A stretch of DNA of 61,025 nucleotides from an uncultured Bacilli bacterium (GTDB taxonomy: Bacteria; Bacillota_I; Bacilli_A; RF39; UBA660). The notes under the pieces were generated by a model, which saw nothing but the letters and a program-made list of their open reading frames with translations, was not told the origin of the DNA and ran no database searches. Made by a program: the position numbers and the translations under genes. Within the stretch, counting starts at the first letter, position 1. Each line of letters begins with the position of its first letter. Where the stretch lies: NCBI GenBank assembly GCA_934096175.1, contig CAKOLG010000004.1, positions 1 through 61,025 on the forward strand. Reading direction: 5' to 3'. Below are positions 52,140 through 61,025 of this stretch, piece after piece.

Positions 52140-55077
52140 AATTTTCTAATTTTACACTAACAAGTTTAGAAACACCTGATTCTTGCATTGTTATACCATA
52201 CAAAACATCTGCATATTCCATTGTTCTTTTTTTATGCGTAATAATAATAAATTGACTCTTTTCTTTACGTGACAACAAATAATTACCAAATGCATCAACA
52301 TTAGCTTCATCTAGTGCAGCTTCAACTTCATCTAAAACTACAAATGGAACTGGTTTTACATTCAAAATAGCAAATAACAAAGATATTGCCGTTAAAGTTT
52401 TTTCACCACCAGACAATAAAGCAATAGAATTTAACTTTTTACCAGGTGGTAGCGCTGATATTTCAACGCCAGTGTTTAAAATATCATCTGGATTAGTTAA
52501 TTCTAAAACTCCTTCACCACCTTTAAATAAAGTTTTAAATACTTTTTGAAACTCTTCTTTTATTTTTTCAAATGTTTCAATAAATTTAGACTTCATAATT
52601 TCATCCATTTCAGTAATTACTTGCATCAAACTGCTAACAGATCCCTCTAAATCATCCCTCTGTGTTACCAAAAATTGACGTCTAGTATCCAAGCGATCAT
52701 ACTCACTTATACTACCTGTATTTACTTCACCTAAATCTCTTATTTTTTCTTTTAAACTATTAACTGTTTGTCTTGCAGTTCCTTCATTCATTCCAAGTTC
52801 ATATTCTAAATGAGCCTTCTCATAAGTAATTGCATAATTTTCGCTCAAAGTAGCTAATAAATTATCTAACTTAACATCCATTTTCCCCATTTTAACTTCT
52901 TCGGCTTTAAGTTCATTTTGCTTAACCGTAATTTTAAAATTTTGCTCTCGATAAGCTTTCTCTAACTCATTTATTTCTGTAACTAATTCAGATTTTTCCG
53001 CCTTTAATTTATTCAAATCCTTAGTAATAGAATTTCTTAATGCCTCTTTTTTATAAAATTCACCTAAAATATCATCCAATTCTTTATCCAATGTATTTCC
53101 CATAACATTTTGCGTTCCAACTAATTCATTTTCTTTACTACTAATCTTTTGTTCTAAATCCTTATACGAAGTATTTTTTAAAACCAGTTGTTCATTCAAC
53201 AAAATTAATTCTCTCTCACTTGTTTCTAATTGATTTGAACGTTCATTCATTTCTTCCAACAAATGTTCTAAACTATGTTCTAATGTACTTAAATTATCTT
53301 TTTTTATATTTAACTCTGTACTTAAATTATCTAACTCATATTTTTGGTTTAACAAACTGCTATTATTTTTATTCATTCCTCCTGTAATAGCTCCACCAGT
53401 ATATAAAATTTCTCCATCTAAAGAAACAATTTTATATTTATAACTTATTTTCTTACCAACTAAATTCAAAGTATCTATATTATCAACAACTAAAACATTT
53501 CCTAGTTGATTCATCACAATATTTTCAATATTTTTCTTATAATTAACTAGTTGCGCTGCTGTTCCTATAAAACCTTTAATATCTTTTAACAAAGCCAAAT
53601 CTTCTTTTGCCACATTACGAGCTTTTATAACTGAAATTGGAAAGAATGTTGCTCTCCCTAACTTTTGTTCCTTCAAATAACTAATAGCTTCTTTTGCACT
53701 ACTCTCATCATCAACAATTATTACATTCATATTAGCTCCAAGAGCAGTTTCAATAGCCGTAACATATTGTTCTTCTATTTCTAATAATTTCCCAAAAACT
53801 CCAACAATTCCTTTTAATCTAATATTATTTATTACACTCTTTACACTAAAAGGAATTTTAGTATCATTATTCATATTATCTTTTAATATTTCTATTTTAT
53901 TATCTAAATTTAAAATATCTTTATTTGTACTATTTATTTGAATTTCATAATCTTTTTTCTTTTCCTTTTGGGTATTAATAACTTTTCTAATTTCCATATT
54001 TTCCAACTGCTTAACTTCAATATCTTTAGTAAGCAAAGCAGCTTCATTCTTCAAATTATCCAAACTATTAGTTAAATTAAGCAATTCTTCCTTTAAAGCA
54101 ATCACATTATTTTGTAATTTAGTATCATCAACTTTATACTTTTGTCTTTCAATAGTGATCTGTTTTTTACTTTCTAACTGAGCCAATTCCTTAGTTAAAT
54201 CATTTACTAAAGTATTTTTACTTTCAATATCACTATCCAATTTTAAACTAACTAACCTTAATTGTTCTACTTTTGAAGTATCTGTATTATTTGTTAAATT
54301 TAAATTTTCAACTTCATTAGTAAGTTCCCTTACCTTTTCTTTTACTAAATTATACTCATTATTAATTTTTTCAATATCATTAGCTAATAGAGCAATTTCA
54401 ATATTTTTTAATTCTTCTTTAAACTCTAAGTACTTAGTAGCAACATCTCGTTGCTCTTTAAGTGGTTCTAAAGTAGTTAAAAGTTCATCAATAAGTAAAT
54501 TAACTCTCGCTAAATTCTCATTAGTTTTTTCTAATTTTCGATAAGACTCTTCTTTACGTTTTTTATATTTCAAAACACCAGCTGCTTCTTCAAATATTAC
54601 ACGTCTATCCTCAGGTTTACTATTTATTATGTCACCAACAGCTCCCTGTGAAATTATATTAAAAGACTCCTTACCAGCACCACTATCTAAAAAAAGATCA
54701 GTTATATCCTTTAACCTAACCTTAGTATTATTTATATAATACTCATTTTCTCCAGTCTTATAAACAACTCTTTTAATTTCAATTTCTGTAAATTCACTAT
54801 TCAAATAATGATCTGTATTATCAAATGTCAAACTAACACTTGCTCTATTTAAAGCATTACGGCTTTTACTACCAGCAAATATAACATCAACCATCGAATT
54901 ATCACCACGTAACGCTTTAACTGATTGTTCACCCATTACCCAACGAATTGCATCAAGTACATTGCTCTTCCCAGAACCATTGGGTCCAACAATCCCGGTA
55001 ATTCCTTGCGTAATATCTAACTCTATTTTGTCAGCAAATGATTTAAAACCATTTACTCTAATATTCTTTAAATACAT
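52138..55077 (-). CDS. smc: Chromosome condensation ATPase SMC (short-armed)
   Basis: A 979-residue SMC. Head parts: GPNGSGKSNVLDAIRWVMGE (Walker A, residues 31-50), a Q-loop near SQGAVGDI, and at the C-terminus LLSGGEKTLTAISLLFAI (signature) with PVPFVVLDEVEAALDEANV (Walker B). The hinge lies at about 420-570, with GGAITGG at its end. Two coiled-coil arms join them. Typical bacterial SMCs have about 1,180 residues; here each arm is some 80 residues shorter. It follows rnc after nine bases as in Bacillus; ftsY is missing. Confidence 0.96.
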   Translation of the reverse strand: MYLKNIRVNGFKSFADKIELDITQGITGIVGPNGSGKSNVLDAIRWVMGEQSVKALRGDNSMVDVIFAGSKSRNALNRASVSLTFDNTDHYLNSEFTEIEIKRVVYKTGENEYYINNTKVRLKDITDLFLDSGAGKESFNIISQGAVGDIINSKPEDRRVIFEEAAGVLKYKKRKEESYRKLEKTNENLARVNLLIDELLTTLEPLKEQRDVATKYLEFKEELKNIEIALLANDIEKINNEYNLVKEKVRELTNEVENLNLTNNTDTSKVEQLRLVSLKLDSDIESKNTLVNDLTKELAQLESKKQITIERQKYKVDDTKLQNNVIALKEELLNLTNSLDNLKNEAALLTKDIEVKQLENMEIRKVINTQKEKKKDYEIQINSTNKDILNLDNKIEILKDNMNNDTKIPFSVKSVINNIRLKGIVGVFGKLLEIEEQYVTAIETALGANMNVIIVDDESSAKEAISYLKEQKLGRATFFPISVIKARNVAKEDLALLKDIKGFIGTAAQLVNYKKNIENIVMNQLGNVLVVDNIDTLNLVGKKISYKYKIVSLDGEILYTGGAITGGMNKNNSSLLNQKYELDNLSTELNIKKDNLSTLEHSLEHLLEEMNERSNQLETSERELILLNEQLVLKNTSYKDLEQKISSKENELVGTQNVMGNTLDKELDDILGEFYKKEALRNSITKDLNKLKAEKSELVTEINELEKAYREQNFKITVKQNELKAEEVKMGKMDVKLDNLLATLSENYAITYEKAHLEYELGMNEGTARQTVNSLKEKIRDLGEVNTGSISEYDRLDTRRQFLVTQRDDLEGSVSSLMQVITEMDEIMKSKFIETFEKIKEEFQKVFKTLFKGGEGVLELTNPDDILNTGVEISALPPGKKLNSIALLSGGEKTLTAISLLFAILNVKPVPFVVLDEVEAALDEANVDAFGNYLLSRKEKSQFIIITHKKRTMEYADVLYGITMQESGVSKLVSVKLEN

Positions 55078-55086
55078 CTACTTCAC

Positions 55087-55734
55087 CTATCTAGCTTGCT
55101 TATTGTAAGCATCATAAGCTGCTTTTTGTTCAGCTTCTTTCTTAGATTTACCAATTCCTCGTCCATAAATAATACTATCTATAACAACTTCTACTTCAAA
55201 TAACTTATCATGAGCTGGTCCACTTTCTTTTACTACACGATATTCTAACGATTTTTTATTTGTTTGTACTAACTCCTGTAATTTACTTTTATAATCACCT
55301 AAAAAAATACTATGATTTTTTACACATGGAATTACCACTTGATTAAATAAACTTCTCGCTGCATCTATTCCACAATCTAAATAAATACACCCCATAATAC
55401 TTTCAAAAATATCTGCCACAATAGTACCGTTAATATTATTTATTTGTCCATGACCAACCCTTATATATGGCACATACTCTATTTTCTTGGCATATTCAAC
55501 ACAAGCACTTTCGCAAACATAAGCGGCCCTTGTCTTGCTCATTTCACCCTCTGATATATCCATATTACGATATAAATAATCACTCATTAATATTTGTAAT
55601 ACTGCATCTCCCAAAAATTCTAACCTTTCATAATTTTTACAATTATGTTCATTAGAATAAGAAGAATGAGTAAGTGCTGTCAATAATAATTCCTTATCTT
55701 TTATTTTAATACCAAATTTTTCTAAAAAGTCCAT
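55087..55734 (-). CDS. rnc: Ribonuclease III
   Basis: A 215-residue double-strand-specific RNase. Catalytic domain signature NYERLEFLGDAVLQILMSDY and second acidic site DIFESIMGCIYLD, then a C-terminal dsRNA-binding domain (DYKSKLQELVQTNKKSLEYR to GRGIGKSKKEAEQKAAYDAY). Processes rRNA precursors. TATAAT and an AGGTGATTATA site lie upstream, so it starts the rnc-smc transcript. Confidence 0.96.
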   Translation of the reverse strand: MDFLEKFGIKIKDKELLLTALTHSSYSNEHNCKNYERLEFLGDAVLQILMSDYLYRNMDISEGEMSKTRAAYVCESACVEYAKKIEYVPYIRVGHGQINNINGTIVADIFESIMGCIYLDCGIDAARSLFNQVVIPCVKNHSIFLGDYKSKLQELVQTNKKSLEYRVVKESGPAHDKLFEVEVVIDSIIYGRGIGKSKKEAEQKAAYDAYNKQAR

Positions 55735-55846
55735 TTATAATCACCTCAATAATTATAACAAATTATTAACTTTTTTACTAAACTTATTTTACAAAATATA
55801 TAAATTATAGTAAAATTAATAATATCGACAAAATAACGGAGGATTT

Positions 55847-56719
55847 ATGAAAAAAAGAAAATTTTTATACTTAACTATAATAACATTATTACTCATATTA
55901 ACAAGTGGTTGCTACTCAAAAGATGAACTTAAAGGTTCAACAATAACTACTACTGTTTACCCAATAGAATATTTAACAGAAAGATTATATGGATATAATA
56001 GTACAATAAATAGTATTTATCCAAATGATACGGATACTAAAACTTATGAATTAACTGAAAAACAAATTAAAGATTATGCCAAAAAAACCAACTTATTTAT
56101 TTATAATGGTCTAAGTAATGAAAAAGAAATAGCCAAGACATTCCTAAACAAAAGCAAAAAAATTCAAATAATTGATGCCGCATATGGTATAAAATATAAA
56201 TATGGTATTGAAGAACTTTGGTTAAATCCTAATAATTACCTTATGTTAGCAAATACCATAAAAAATGATTTAAAAGATCTCAGTGCCAATAAATATACTG
56301 CGCTAAAAATCGAAGAAAACTATGCCCAACTAGAAGAAGAACTATCTATCTTAGATGCTGAATTCCGTAACTTAGCTAGATTAGCTACTAAGAATAGTAA
56401 AAATACAATTGTAGTTGCCTATGATACATTTAGTTATTTAGAAGATTATGGATTTGAAATAATAAATATTTCAAATGAAAATAACATTACTACAGCTATC
56501 AAAAATAAATTTAAAAATAAAACATATAAATATATTCTTGTCAAAGATGCAAAAAATACTCCTGATTATATTAATGATATCGTTGATAATTATGGAACAG
56601 AATTATTAGAAATTGATACCTTAGATACTTTAACTGATGCTCAAAAAGCAAATAAAGATAATTATCTAACTATTATGAATGATTACCTATCCAAACTATC
56701 AAATATTGTCTTAAACTAA
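55847..56719 (+). CDS. TroA/ZnuA-fold lipoprotein lacking metal histidines
   Basis: A 290-residue lipoprotein (lipobox LTSGC, lipidated Cys22) with the cluster 9 solute-binding fold of zinc and manganese ABC transporters: ITTTVYPIEYLTERL, the long linking helix and TIVVAYDTFSYLEDYGFEI. The usual histidine ligands are replaced: DTKTYELT where ZnuA has DPHTYEPT, EELWLNP for DPHVWLDP and YDTFSYL for HDAFGYF. No permease or ATPase gene is next to it. Strong CGGAGGATTT site, own terminator. It may bind another ligand or have a structural role. Confidence 0.75.
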   Translation: MKKRKFLYLTIITLLLILTSGCYSKDELKGSTITTTVYPIEYLTERLYGYNSTINSIYPNDTDTKTYELTEKQIKDYAKKTNLFIYNGLSNEKEIAKTFLNKSKKIQIIDAAYGIKYKYGIEELWLNPNNYLMLANTIKNDLKDLSANKYTALKIEENYAQLEEELSILDAEFRNLARLATKNSKNTIVVAYDTFSYLEDYGFEIINISNENNITTAIKNKFKNKTYKYILVKDAKNTPDYINDIVDNYGTELLEIDTLDTLTDAQKANKDNYLTIMNDYLSKLSNIVLN

Positions 56720-56720
56720 A

Positions 56721-56747
56721 ATTCCTTTAGCTAAAGGAATTTTTTTA
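56721..56747 (+). terminator. Terminator of the TroA-fold lipoprotein gene
   Basis: ATTCCTTTAG followed by CTAAAGGAAT and seven T, one base after the stop. Confidence 0.9.
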
Positions 56748-56754
56748 ATACCTC

Positions 56755-56782
56755 AAAAAAAGACTTTATTTACTAAAGTCTT
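56755..56782 (-). terminator. Terminator of pflB-pflA
   Basis: AAGACTTTA and TAAAGTCTT stem overlapping the pflA stop and followed by seven T in the minus direction. Confidence 0.85.
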
Positions 56783-57485
56783 CAATAAAAACTTGATAAA
56801 GTTCATCACAACATCCTTTATCCATTTCATTAACGTTTTTATAAGGATATTCAATTCCTAATACATCATATTTTTCACTACCTAATTTATGATAAGGTAA
56901 AAAATCTACTCTTGTAACATTTTTAATATATTTTTTTATAAACTTAGATAAATCTAACATATACTCACGATTATCATTTACTCCTGGTATAATAACCTGT
57001 CTTATCCATACTTCAACATTTGTTTTATTTAATTCATTTACAAAATCAAAAAATTTATCCAAATAATCTCTTTGTGTAATATTTCTATATCCATCACGGG
57101 TTATATGTTTTATGTCTAAAAGAACCATATCAATATTATCTAATAATTCACTATAATTACCTAAACCAATCCCAGCAGTATCAATTGCAATATGAATTCC
57201 CTCTTTTTTAAAAAGTTTACAAGTTTCCACCAAAAAATCATATTGCAAAAGTGGTTCACCCCCAGAGAAAGTTACACCACCTTTGTTTTTAAAATAAGGC
57301 TTATTTTTTTTACATTTTTCTACGACTTCTGCTGGTGTATAATTATCTTCTTGCAATCGCCACATTTCAGGATTATGACAGTATTTACATCTCAATTGAC
57401 AACCGTTTAAAAAAATAACAGTTCTAATACCTGGTCCGTCTACAAGACCAAATGTTTCAAAAGAATTAATCGATCCTTTTACCAT
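56766..57485 (-). CDS. pflA: Pyruvate formate-lyase activating enzyme
   Basis: A 239-residue radical-SAM enzyme that installs the glycyl radical on PflB. The iron-sulfur motif CQLRCKYCHNPEMW is at residues 30-43, GGVTFSGGEPLLQ binds SAM, and LLDIKHITRDGYRNIT is typical. Its ATG overlaps the pflB stop by one base, giving matched production. Confidence 0.95.
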   Translation of the reverse strand: MVKGSINSFETFGLVDGPGIRTVIFLNGCQLRCKYCHNPEMWRLQEDNYTPAEVVEKCKKNKPYFKNKGGVTFSGGEPLLQYDFLVETCKLFKKEGIHIAIDTAGIGLGNYSELLDNIDMVLLDIKHITRDGYRNITQRDYLDKFFDFVNELNKTNVEVWIRQVIIPGVNDNREYMLDLSKFIKKYIKNVTRVDFLPYHKLGSEKYDVLGIEYPYKNVNEMDKGCCDELYQVFIEDFSK

Positions 57486-59716
57486 TATATTTTTTCATGA
57501 AAAGTTCTTGCAATAACTTCTTCTTGTTGCTTTCTAGTTAATCTATTAAATCTTACTGCATACCCAGATACTCTGATAGTTAATAAAGGATATTTTTCTG
57601 GATTATTCATTGCATCAATAAGCGTTTCTCTATTTAAAACATTAACATTTAAATGATGGGCTCCTTGAACAAAATAACCATCCATTAACGAAACCAAATT
57701 TTCAACTCGATCATCATCATTAGTTCCTAAAGAATTTGGTACAATTGAGAAAGTATTAGATATTCCATCTCTACAACAATTTGTCCAATCAAGTTTTGCT
57801 ACTGAATTTAATGAAGCTATAGCTCCAGAAGAATCCCTACCATGCATTGGATTAGCCCCTGGTGCAAATGCAACGCCTGCTTTTCTTCCATCAGGTGTTG
57901 CGCCTGTTTTTGAACCATAAACAACATTTGATGTAATAGTCAAAACTGACAAAGTTGGTTTAGCATTCCTATAACAAGGATGTTTAGCTAACTCAGTATA
58001 TATCTTATCCAAAATTTCTTTAGCTATATTATCAACTCGATCATCATCATTACCATATTTAGGATAGTCACCTTCAATTTCAAAATCTGTTGTTATACCA
58101 TCTTCATCACGAATTGGTTTAACTTTCGCATATTTAATTGCTGATAACGAATCCGCAGCTACTGACAAGCCAGCAACACCATAAGCCATTAGTCTTTGAA
58201 CATTAGTATCATGCAAAGCCATCTGACCTGCTTCATAAGCATATTTATCATGCATGTAATGAATAATATTCATTGCATCACTATATATTTTAGCAACCTT
58301 TTCAAGCATTTTAAAATAATTAGCTTTAACAGTATCATAATCTAAGTACTCTTGAGTATTTTTTTCAAAACCAGGAATTACTAATTCATGTTTAACCTCG
58401 TCAACACCGCCATTTAAAGAATACAATAATGACTTAACTAAATTACAACGTGCTCCAAAGAACTGCATATCTTTGCCAATTCTCATTGACGAAACACAAC
58501 AAGCAATAGCATAATCATCACCCATTGCAGGACGCATTATATCATCATTTTCATATTGGATAGAATCCGTTTTAATACTCATTTTTGCACAGTACTTTTT
58601 CCAATTATCAGGCAAATCTTGTGCCCATAAAACAGTCATATTTGGCTCTGGTGCTGGATCTAAATTAGTTAAAGTATGCAAAATTCTAAAAGATGTTTTA
58701 GTAACCATATTTTTGCCTTCAGTAGAAATTCCTCCTAAAGAACAAGTTACCCAAGTTGGATCTCCAGAAAATAACTCATCATATTCAGGTGTTCTTAAAT
58801 GTCTTGCCAAACGTAATTTAATAACAAATTGATCAATTAATTCTTGAACTTCATCTTCTGAAATTTCACCACTAGCTAAATCTCTATTAAAATAAACATC
58901 AAAGAACGCATCAACTCTTCCTAAAGACATGGCAGCGCCATTATTTTCTTTAATCGCTGCTAAATAGGCAAAATAAGTCCATTGTACTGCTTCTTGTGAA
59001 TTTTTAGCTGGTTTCGATATATCATAACCATATTTTAAAGCCATCTTTTTCATATCATCCAATGCTCTATATTGCATTGATAATTCTTCTCTTAAACGAA
59101 TAGTTTCTTCATCCATTACCTCAATAACCATGTTATCCCATTCATTTTTCTTTTCTTCCATTAAAAAATCAATACCATATAAAGCCACACGTCTATAATC
59201 GCCAATTATTCTACCACGACCATAAGCATCAGGTAATCCAGTTAACAAACCAACATGACGTGCTTTCCTAATTTCTTTAGTGTAAGCATCAAATACACCT
59301 TGATTATGAGTTTTTCTAAACTCATTAAAATATTTATCTACCTCTGGATTTAATTTATAATTATATGCCTCAAGTTCTTGATAAACCATACGAATTCCCC
59401 CGTATGGATTAACAATTCTTTTTAATGGCGCATCCGTCTGTAAGCCAAATATAACTTCATTTTCTTGATCAATATATCCAGCATCATACGCGTTAATTGC
59501 TGCCATATGATCAACATCTATATCTAAAACATGTTTTTTAAGTTCTTCTTTTAGTAACTCTTCACATTTACTCCAAACGTTAGCTGTTTTAACAGTTTTT
59601 CCCTTTAAAAAACTTTCATCACCTTCATAAGGAATATAGTTATTTTTAATAAAATCACTTACATTAATTTCCTTACACCATAATCCTTCTTTAAAATTTT
59701 TCCATTCTTCCTTCAT
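57485..59716 (-). CDS. pflB: Formate acetyltransferase (pyruvate formate-lyase)
   Basis: Splits pyruvate with CoA to acetyl-CoA and formate under anoxic conditions. The 743-residue enzyme has the catalytic Cys-Cys pair in AIACCVSSMRIGKDM and the C-terminal radical loop TIRVSGYAVRFNRLT, whose Gly carries the radical. YGRGRIIGDYRRVALYGID and TPDGRKAGVAFAPGANPMHG are PFL-specific, separating it from diol-dehydratase relatives. The ATG at 59716 is nine bases after GGAGG; a GTG six bases upstream is too close. It implies mixed-acid type fermentation. Confidence 0.97.
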   Translation of the reverse strand: MKEEWKNFKEGLWCKEINVSDFIKNNYIPYEGDESFLKGKTVKTANVWSKCEELLKEELKKHVLDIDVDHMAAINAYDAGYIDQENEVIFGLQTDAPLKRIVNPYGGIRMVYQELEAYNYKLNPEVDKYFNEFRKTHNQGVFDAYTKEIRKARHVGLLTGLPDAYGRGRIIGDYRRVALYGIDFLMEEKKNEWDNMVIEVMDEETIRLREELSMQYRALDDMKKMALKYGYDISKPAKNSQEAVQWTYFAYLAAIKENNGAAMSLGRVDAFFDVYFNRDLASGEISEDEVQELIDQFVIKLRLARHLRTPEYDELFSGDPTWVTCSLGGISTEGKNMVTKTSFRILHTLTNLDPAPEPNMTVLWAQDLPDNWKKYCAKMSIKTDSIQYENDDIMRPAMGDDYAIACCVSSMRIGKDMQFFGARCNLVKSLLYSLNGGVDEVKHELVIPGFEKNTQEYLDYDTVKANYFKMLEKVAKIYSDAMNIIHYMHDKYAYEAGQMALHDTNVQRLMAYGVAGLSVAADSLSAIKYAKVKPIRDEDGITTDFEIEGDYPKYGNDDDRVDNIAKEILDKIYTELAKHPCYRNAKPTLSVLTITSNVVYGSKTGATPDGRKAGVAFAPGANPMHGRDSSGAIASLNSVAKLDWTNCCRDGISNTFSIVPNSLGTNDDDRVENLVSLMDGYFVQGAHHLNVNVLNRETLIDAMNNPEKYPLLTIRVSGYAVRFNRLTRKQQEEVIARTFHEKI

Positions 59717-59801
59717 TTTCACATACCTCCATCATATATTCTACCATACTCATCATTTATTATTAACATTTTAATAAAACTTTTACATCAAATTTAACAA
59801 A

Positions 59802-59828
59802 CAAAAAAACTCTCCAAAAAGAGAGTTT
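59802..59828 (-). terminator. Terminator of tRNA-Lys
   Basis: AAACTCTC and GAGAGTTT stem with a six-base loop followed by seven T in the minus direction, ten bases after the tRNA. Confidence 0.85.
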
Positions 59829-59838
59829 ACAATCATAT

Positions 59839-59914
59839 TGGTGTCCCCTTAGGGATTCGAACCCTAGACCCACTGATTAAGAGTCAGTTGCTCTACCAAC
59901 TGAGCTAAGGAGAC
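59839..59914 (-). tRNA. tRNA-Lys (anticodon CTT)
   Basis: 76 bases with CCA encoded. Acceptor GTCTCCT pairs with AGGGGAC; the D arm has AGCTCAGTTGGTAGAGC; the anticodon loop CTCTTAA gives CTT, reading AAG; the T arm has GGTTCGAATCC. All stems close. A TATAAT lies at 59934-59939 and a terminator follows. AAG is the rarer lysine codon in so AT-rich a genome. Confidence 0.97.
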
Positions 59915-60043
59915 ATTTCTTAACACGATATTAATTATACTACACATAAAAAAAAAAGGGAAGCAAAAAAATAACTTTTCTATAAAAAAATGGAACTATA
60001 TAAATTTATAAATATATGTTAAAATAACTACTGAGGTGTTCAC

Positions 60044-60331
60044 ATGTATAATAAACTTAGTAAAAAAGAAAAAAAAGATATTCAAATTAAATATAGTAAA
60101 ACCAAAAGAGGTTTAAAAATGTTGCCTATATATAGAAGACTATTTGTTGAAGGTATATTATTAATTTTATGTGGAATAATAACTTTTATCAGTCTTTTAA
60201 TTGAAAATACACACTGGTGGTACTGGTTTGCTGGTAGCCTATTTCTAATATCAGGACTTATATTTTTCATTGCTCAAATTATTTTAAAACACAAAGATTA
60301 CAATGCAATGTTAAAAAATTCTTCAAAATAA
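60044..60331 (+). CDS. Small two-helix membrane protein, unknown
   Basis: A 95-residue protein: basic N-terminus (YNKLSKKEKKDIQIKYSKTK) and two membrane helices separated by ENTHWWYW, with a basic tail. No family recognised. The ribosome binding site is TGAGGTG. It is monocistronic, between the two tRNA genes. Confidence 0.65.
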   Translation: MYNKLSKKEKKDIQIKYSKTKRGLKMLPIYRRLFVEGILLILCGIITFISLLIENTHWWYWFAGSLFLISGLIFFIAQIILKHKDYNAMLKNSSK

Positions 60332-60352
60332 TCAAAAACATAATTTTAATTA

Positions 60353-60381
60353 TTGACTAGTAAAAAAATATTAGTTATAAT
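60353..60381 (+). promoter_or_regulatory. Promoter of tRNA-Ser
   Basis: TTGACT, 17 bases, TATAAT: near-perfect housekeeping promoter, ending 20 bases before the tRNA. Confidence 0.85.
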
Positions 60382-60401
60382 TACTTTGTTACCTTGGTTA
60401 T

Positions 60402-60492
60402 GGAGCAGTACTCAAGAGGCTGAAGAGGCGCCCCTGCTAAGGGTGTAGGTCGGGTAACTGGCGCGAGAGTTCAAATCTCTCCTGCTCCGCCA
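60402..60492 (+). tRNA. tRNA-Ser (anticodon GCT)
   Basis: 91 bases with CCA encoded. Acceptor GGAGCAG pairs with CTGCTCC, discriminator G; the anticodon loop CTGCTAA gives GCT, reading AGC and AGT. A long variable arm (GTAGGTCGGGTAACTGGCGC region) and T loop GAGTTCAAATC are typical of serine tRNA. Confidence 0.97.
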
Positions 60493-60501
60493 TCGAAAAA
60501 T

Positions 60502-60526
60502 AACTACTCATTTTGAGTAGTTTTTA
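60502..60526 (+). terminator. Terminator of tRNA-Ser
   Basis: AACTACTCA and TGAGTAGTT stem with a three-base loop, followed by TTTATATT, ten bases after the tRNA. Confidence 0.85.
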
Positions 60527-60552
60527 TATTGTTAAAACATTTTTTAAAAACA

Positions 60553-61025
60553 TCAACTTTCTTTAACAAAAATATATTTTTTCCCTTTATATATAACATT
60601 TTTTACAAAAGTTTTCTTTTTCAAAAATAAAAAATCTTCTGCTCTAACCGCATTCTTTATCACATATTCTGTATAACCTAAAGCAGTCTTTTTTTCCCAA
60701 CCTGCAATTTTACCACAAGCTACTTCTAAATGAATCTGACCATTAACATTTTTAAATAAATAATCACCTTGGCAAAATTGCTGACCTTTTTCTAGTTTAG
60801 TTATTTTTCCAAAACAAGTAATACTCACAGTTAAATAACCACAACAACCATTAGGAGATAAAACTTTTTGTTTACTTGTTAACCAAATTGTACTTACACT
60901 TTCATACATATTTTTAGGTCGATAAACTTTTGTAATCTTGCAATCAAAAGGTGCCCAAACGACATATTTTCCCTTTAAATTCAAAGCAAAAGATAATTTA
61001 TGAGTTTTCGACTTTACCCCATAAC
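60553..61025 (-). CDS. Partial gene: barrel-sandwich (M23-like) protein
   Basis: The frame stays open to the right edge of the window, so the N-terminus is missing; a TTG at 60984 is unlikely to be the real start because coding continues upstream (YGVKSKTHKLSF). VVWAPFDCKITKVYRP, LEKGQQFCQGDYLF and GQIHLEVACGK follow the pattern of an M23/lipoyl-type barrel, where M23 enzymes have a GH-x-H motif; here only one His remains, so activity is doubtful. No export signal can be judged. Confidence 0.5.
   Translation of the reverse strand, partial: YGVKSKTHKLSFALNLKGKYVVWAPFDCKITKVYRPKNMYESVSTIWLTSKQKVLSPNGCCGYLTVSITCFGKITKLEKGQQFCQGDYLFKNVNGQIHLEVACGKIAGWEKKTALGYTEYVIKNAVRAEDFLFLKKKTFVKNVIYKGKKYIFVKES

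Noticed and set aside
59717..59790. Rex operator upstream of pflB
   Set aside because: A TTGTTAAATTT stretch resembles a half site, but the second half is not complementary, so the palindrome is not there.
59839..60492. tRNA genes as integration sites for a mobile element
   Set aside because: Neither tRNA 3' end is repeated nearby and no integrase gene lies beside them in the window.
1..61025. CRISPR array or large tandem repeats
   Set aside because: I saw no regularly spaced direct repeats on reading through; only short hairpins, the IS ends and the comEC duplication recur.

Overview
This is an AT-rich window from a low-GC Gram-positive chromosome. About 50 of roughly 65 protein genes lie on the minus strand, most in tight operons with GGAGG or AGGTGA type ribosome binding sites. 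TGA is used as a stop (for example spoIIB, whose TGA overlaps the radC ATG), so the standard bacterial code applies, not the Mycoplasma code. Gene content (rnhC, holA/comEA/comEC, rplU-prp-rpmA-obg, trhP1/trhP2, ireB, ylbJ/ylbL) and blocks ordered as in Bacillus subtilis point to Bacillota, class Bacilli. The small genes, extreme AT content and reduced operons would suit an uncultured gut-type lineage near the Erysipelotrichia/RF39 groups; that placement is inference.

Layout. 0-3.2 kb: trxA, cvpA, rnhC, holA. 3.3-8.7 kb: the competence uptake genes comEA and comEC, followed by an inserted cassette (frameshifted DUF1016/YhcG nuclease, transglutaminase-like protein) that ends in a second, truncated and diverged copy of the comEC 3' end. 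8.8-11.9 kb: ftsW-like gene, a YjcZ-like micro-gene, def, a decayed IS3-type element and a probable sortase-anchored protein. 12-15.6 kb: nusB, an unknown gene, mutS. 15.6-20.8 kb: three exported proteins of unknown role, a 25-residue membrane micro-gene, an HD protein, ylbL and ylbJ. 20.8-25.1 kb: ysxE, spoVID, lon. 25.2-33.5 kb: tig, then ireB-ruvX-yrzB-mltG-trmR-trhP1-trhP2-greA, and ruvA/ruvB. 33.6-39.8 kb: an unknown membrane protein, ubiB with a phasin-like partner, then a DUF5305-like protein, a SipW-type signal peptidase, a TasA/camelysin-like protein and an unknown protein. 39.9-43.7 kb: a compact Tad-like assembly operon (cpaE, tadA, tadB, tadC). 43.7-52 kb: a COG2509 flavoprotein, obgE-rpmA-prp-rplU with a probable L21 leader, an Rpn-family nuclease, then spoIVFB-spoIVFA-mreD-mreC-radC-spoIIB. 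52-61 kb: smc, rnc, a TroA-fold lipoprotein lacking its metal histidines, pflA-pflB, tRNA-Lys, tRNA-Ser and a partial gene at the right edge.

The genes suggest a fermentative (pyruvate formate-lyase), endospore-forming (spoIVFA/B, spoVID, ysxE, spoIIB, ylbJ, YjcZ-like), DNA-uptake-capable cell. Its surface system combines a Tad motor, a SipW-type peptidase and a set of similarly exported beta-rich proteins. The best candidates for undescribed biology are that surface locus (36.3-43.7 kb, with possible extra substrates at 15.6-20.7 kb) and the cassette bounded by two comEC 3' ends (3.3-6.6 kb).
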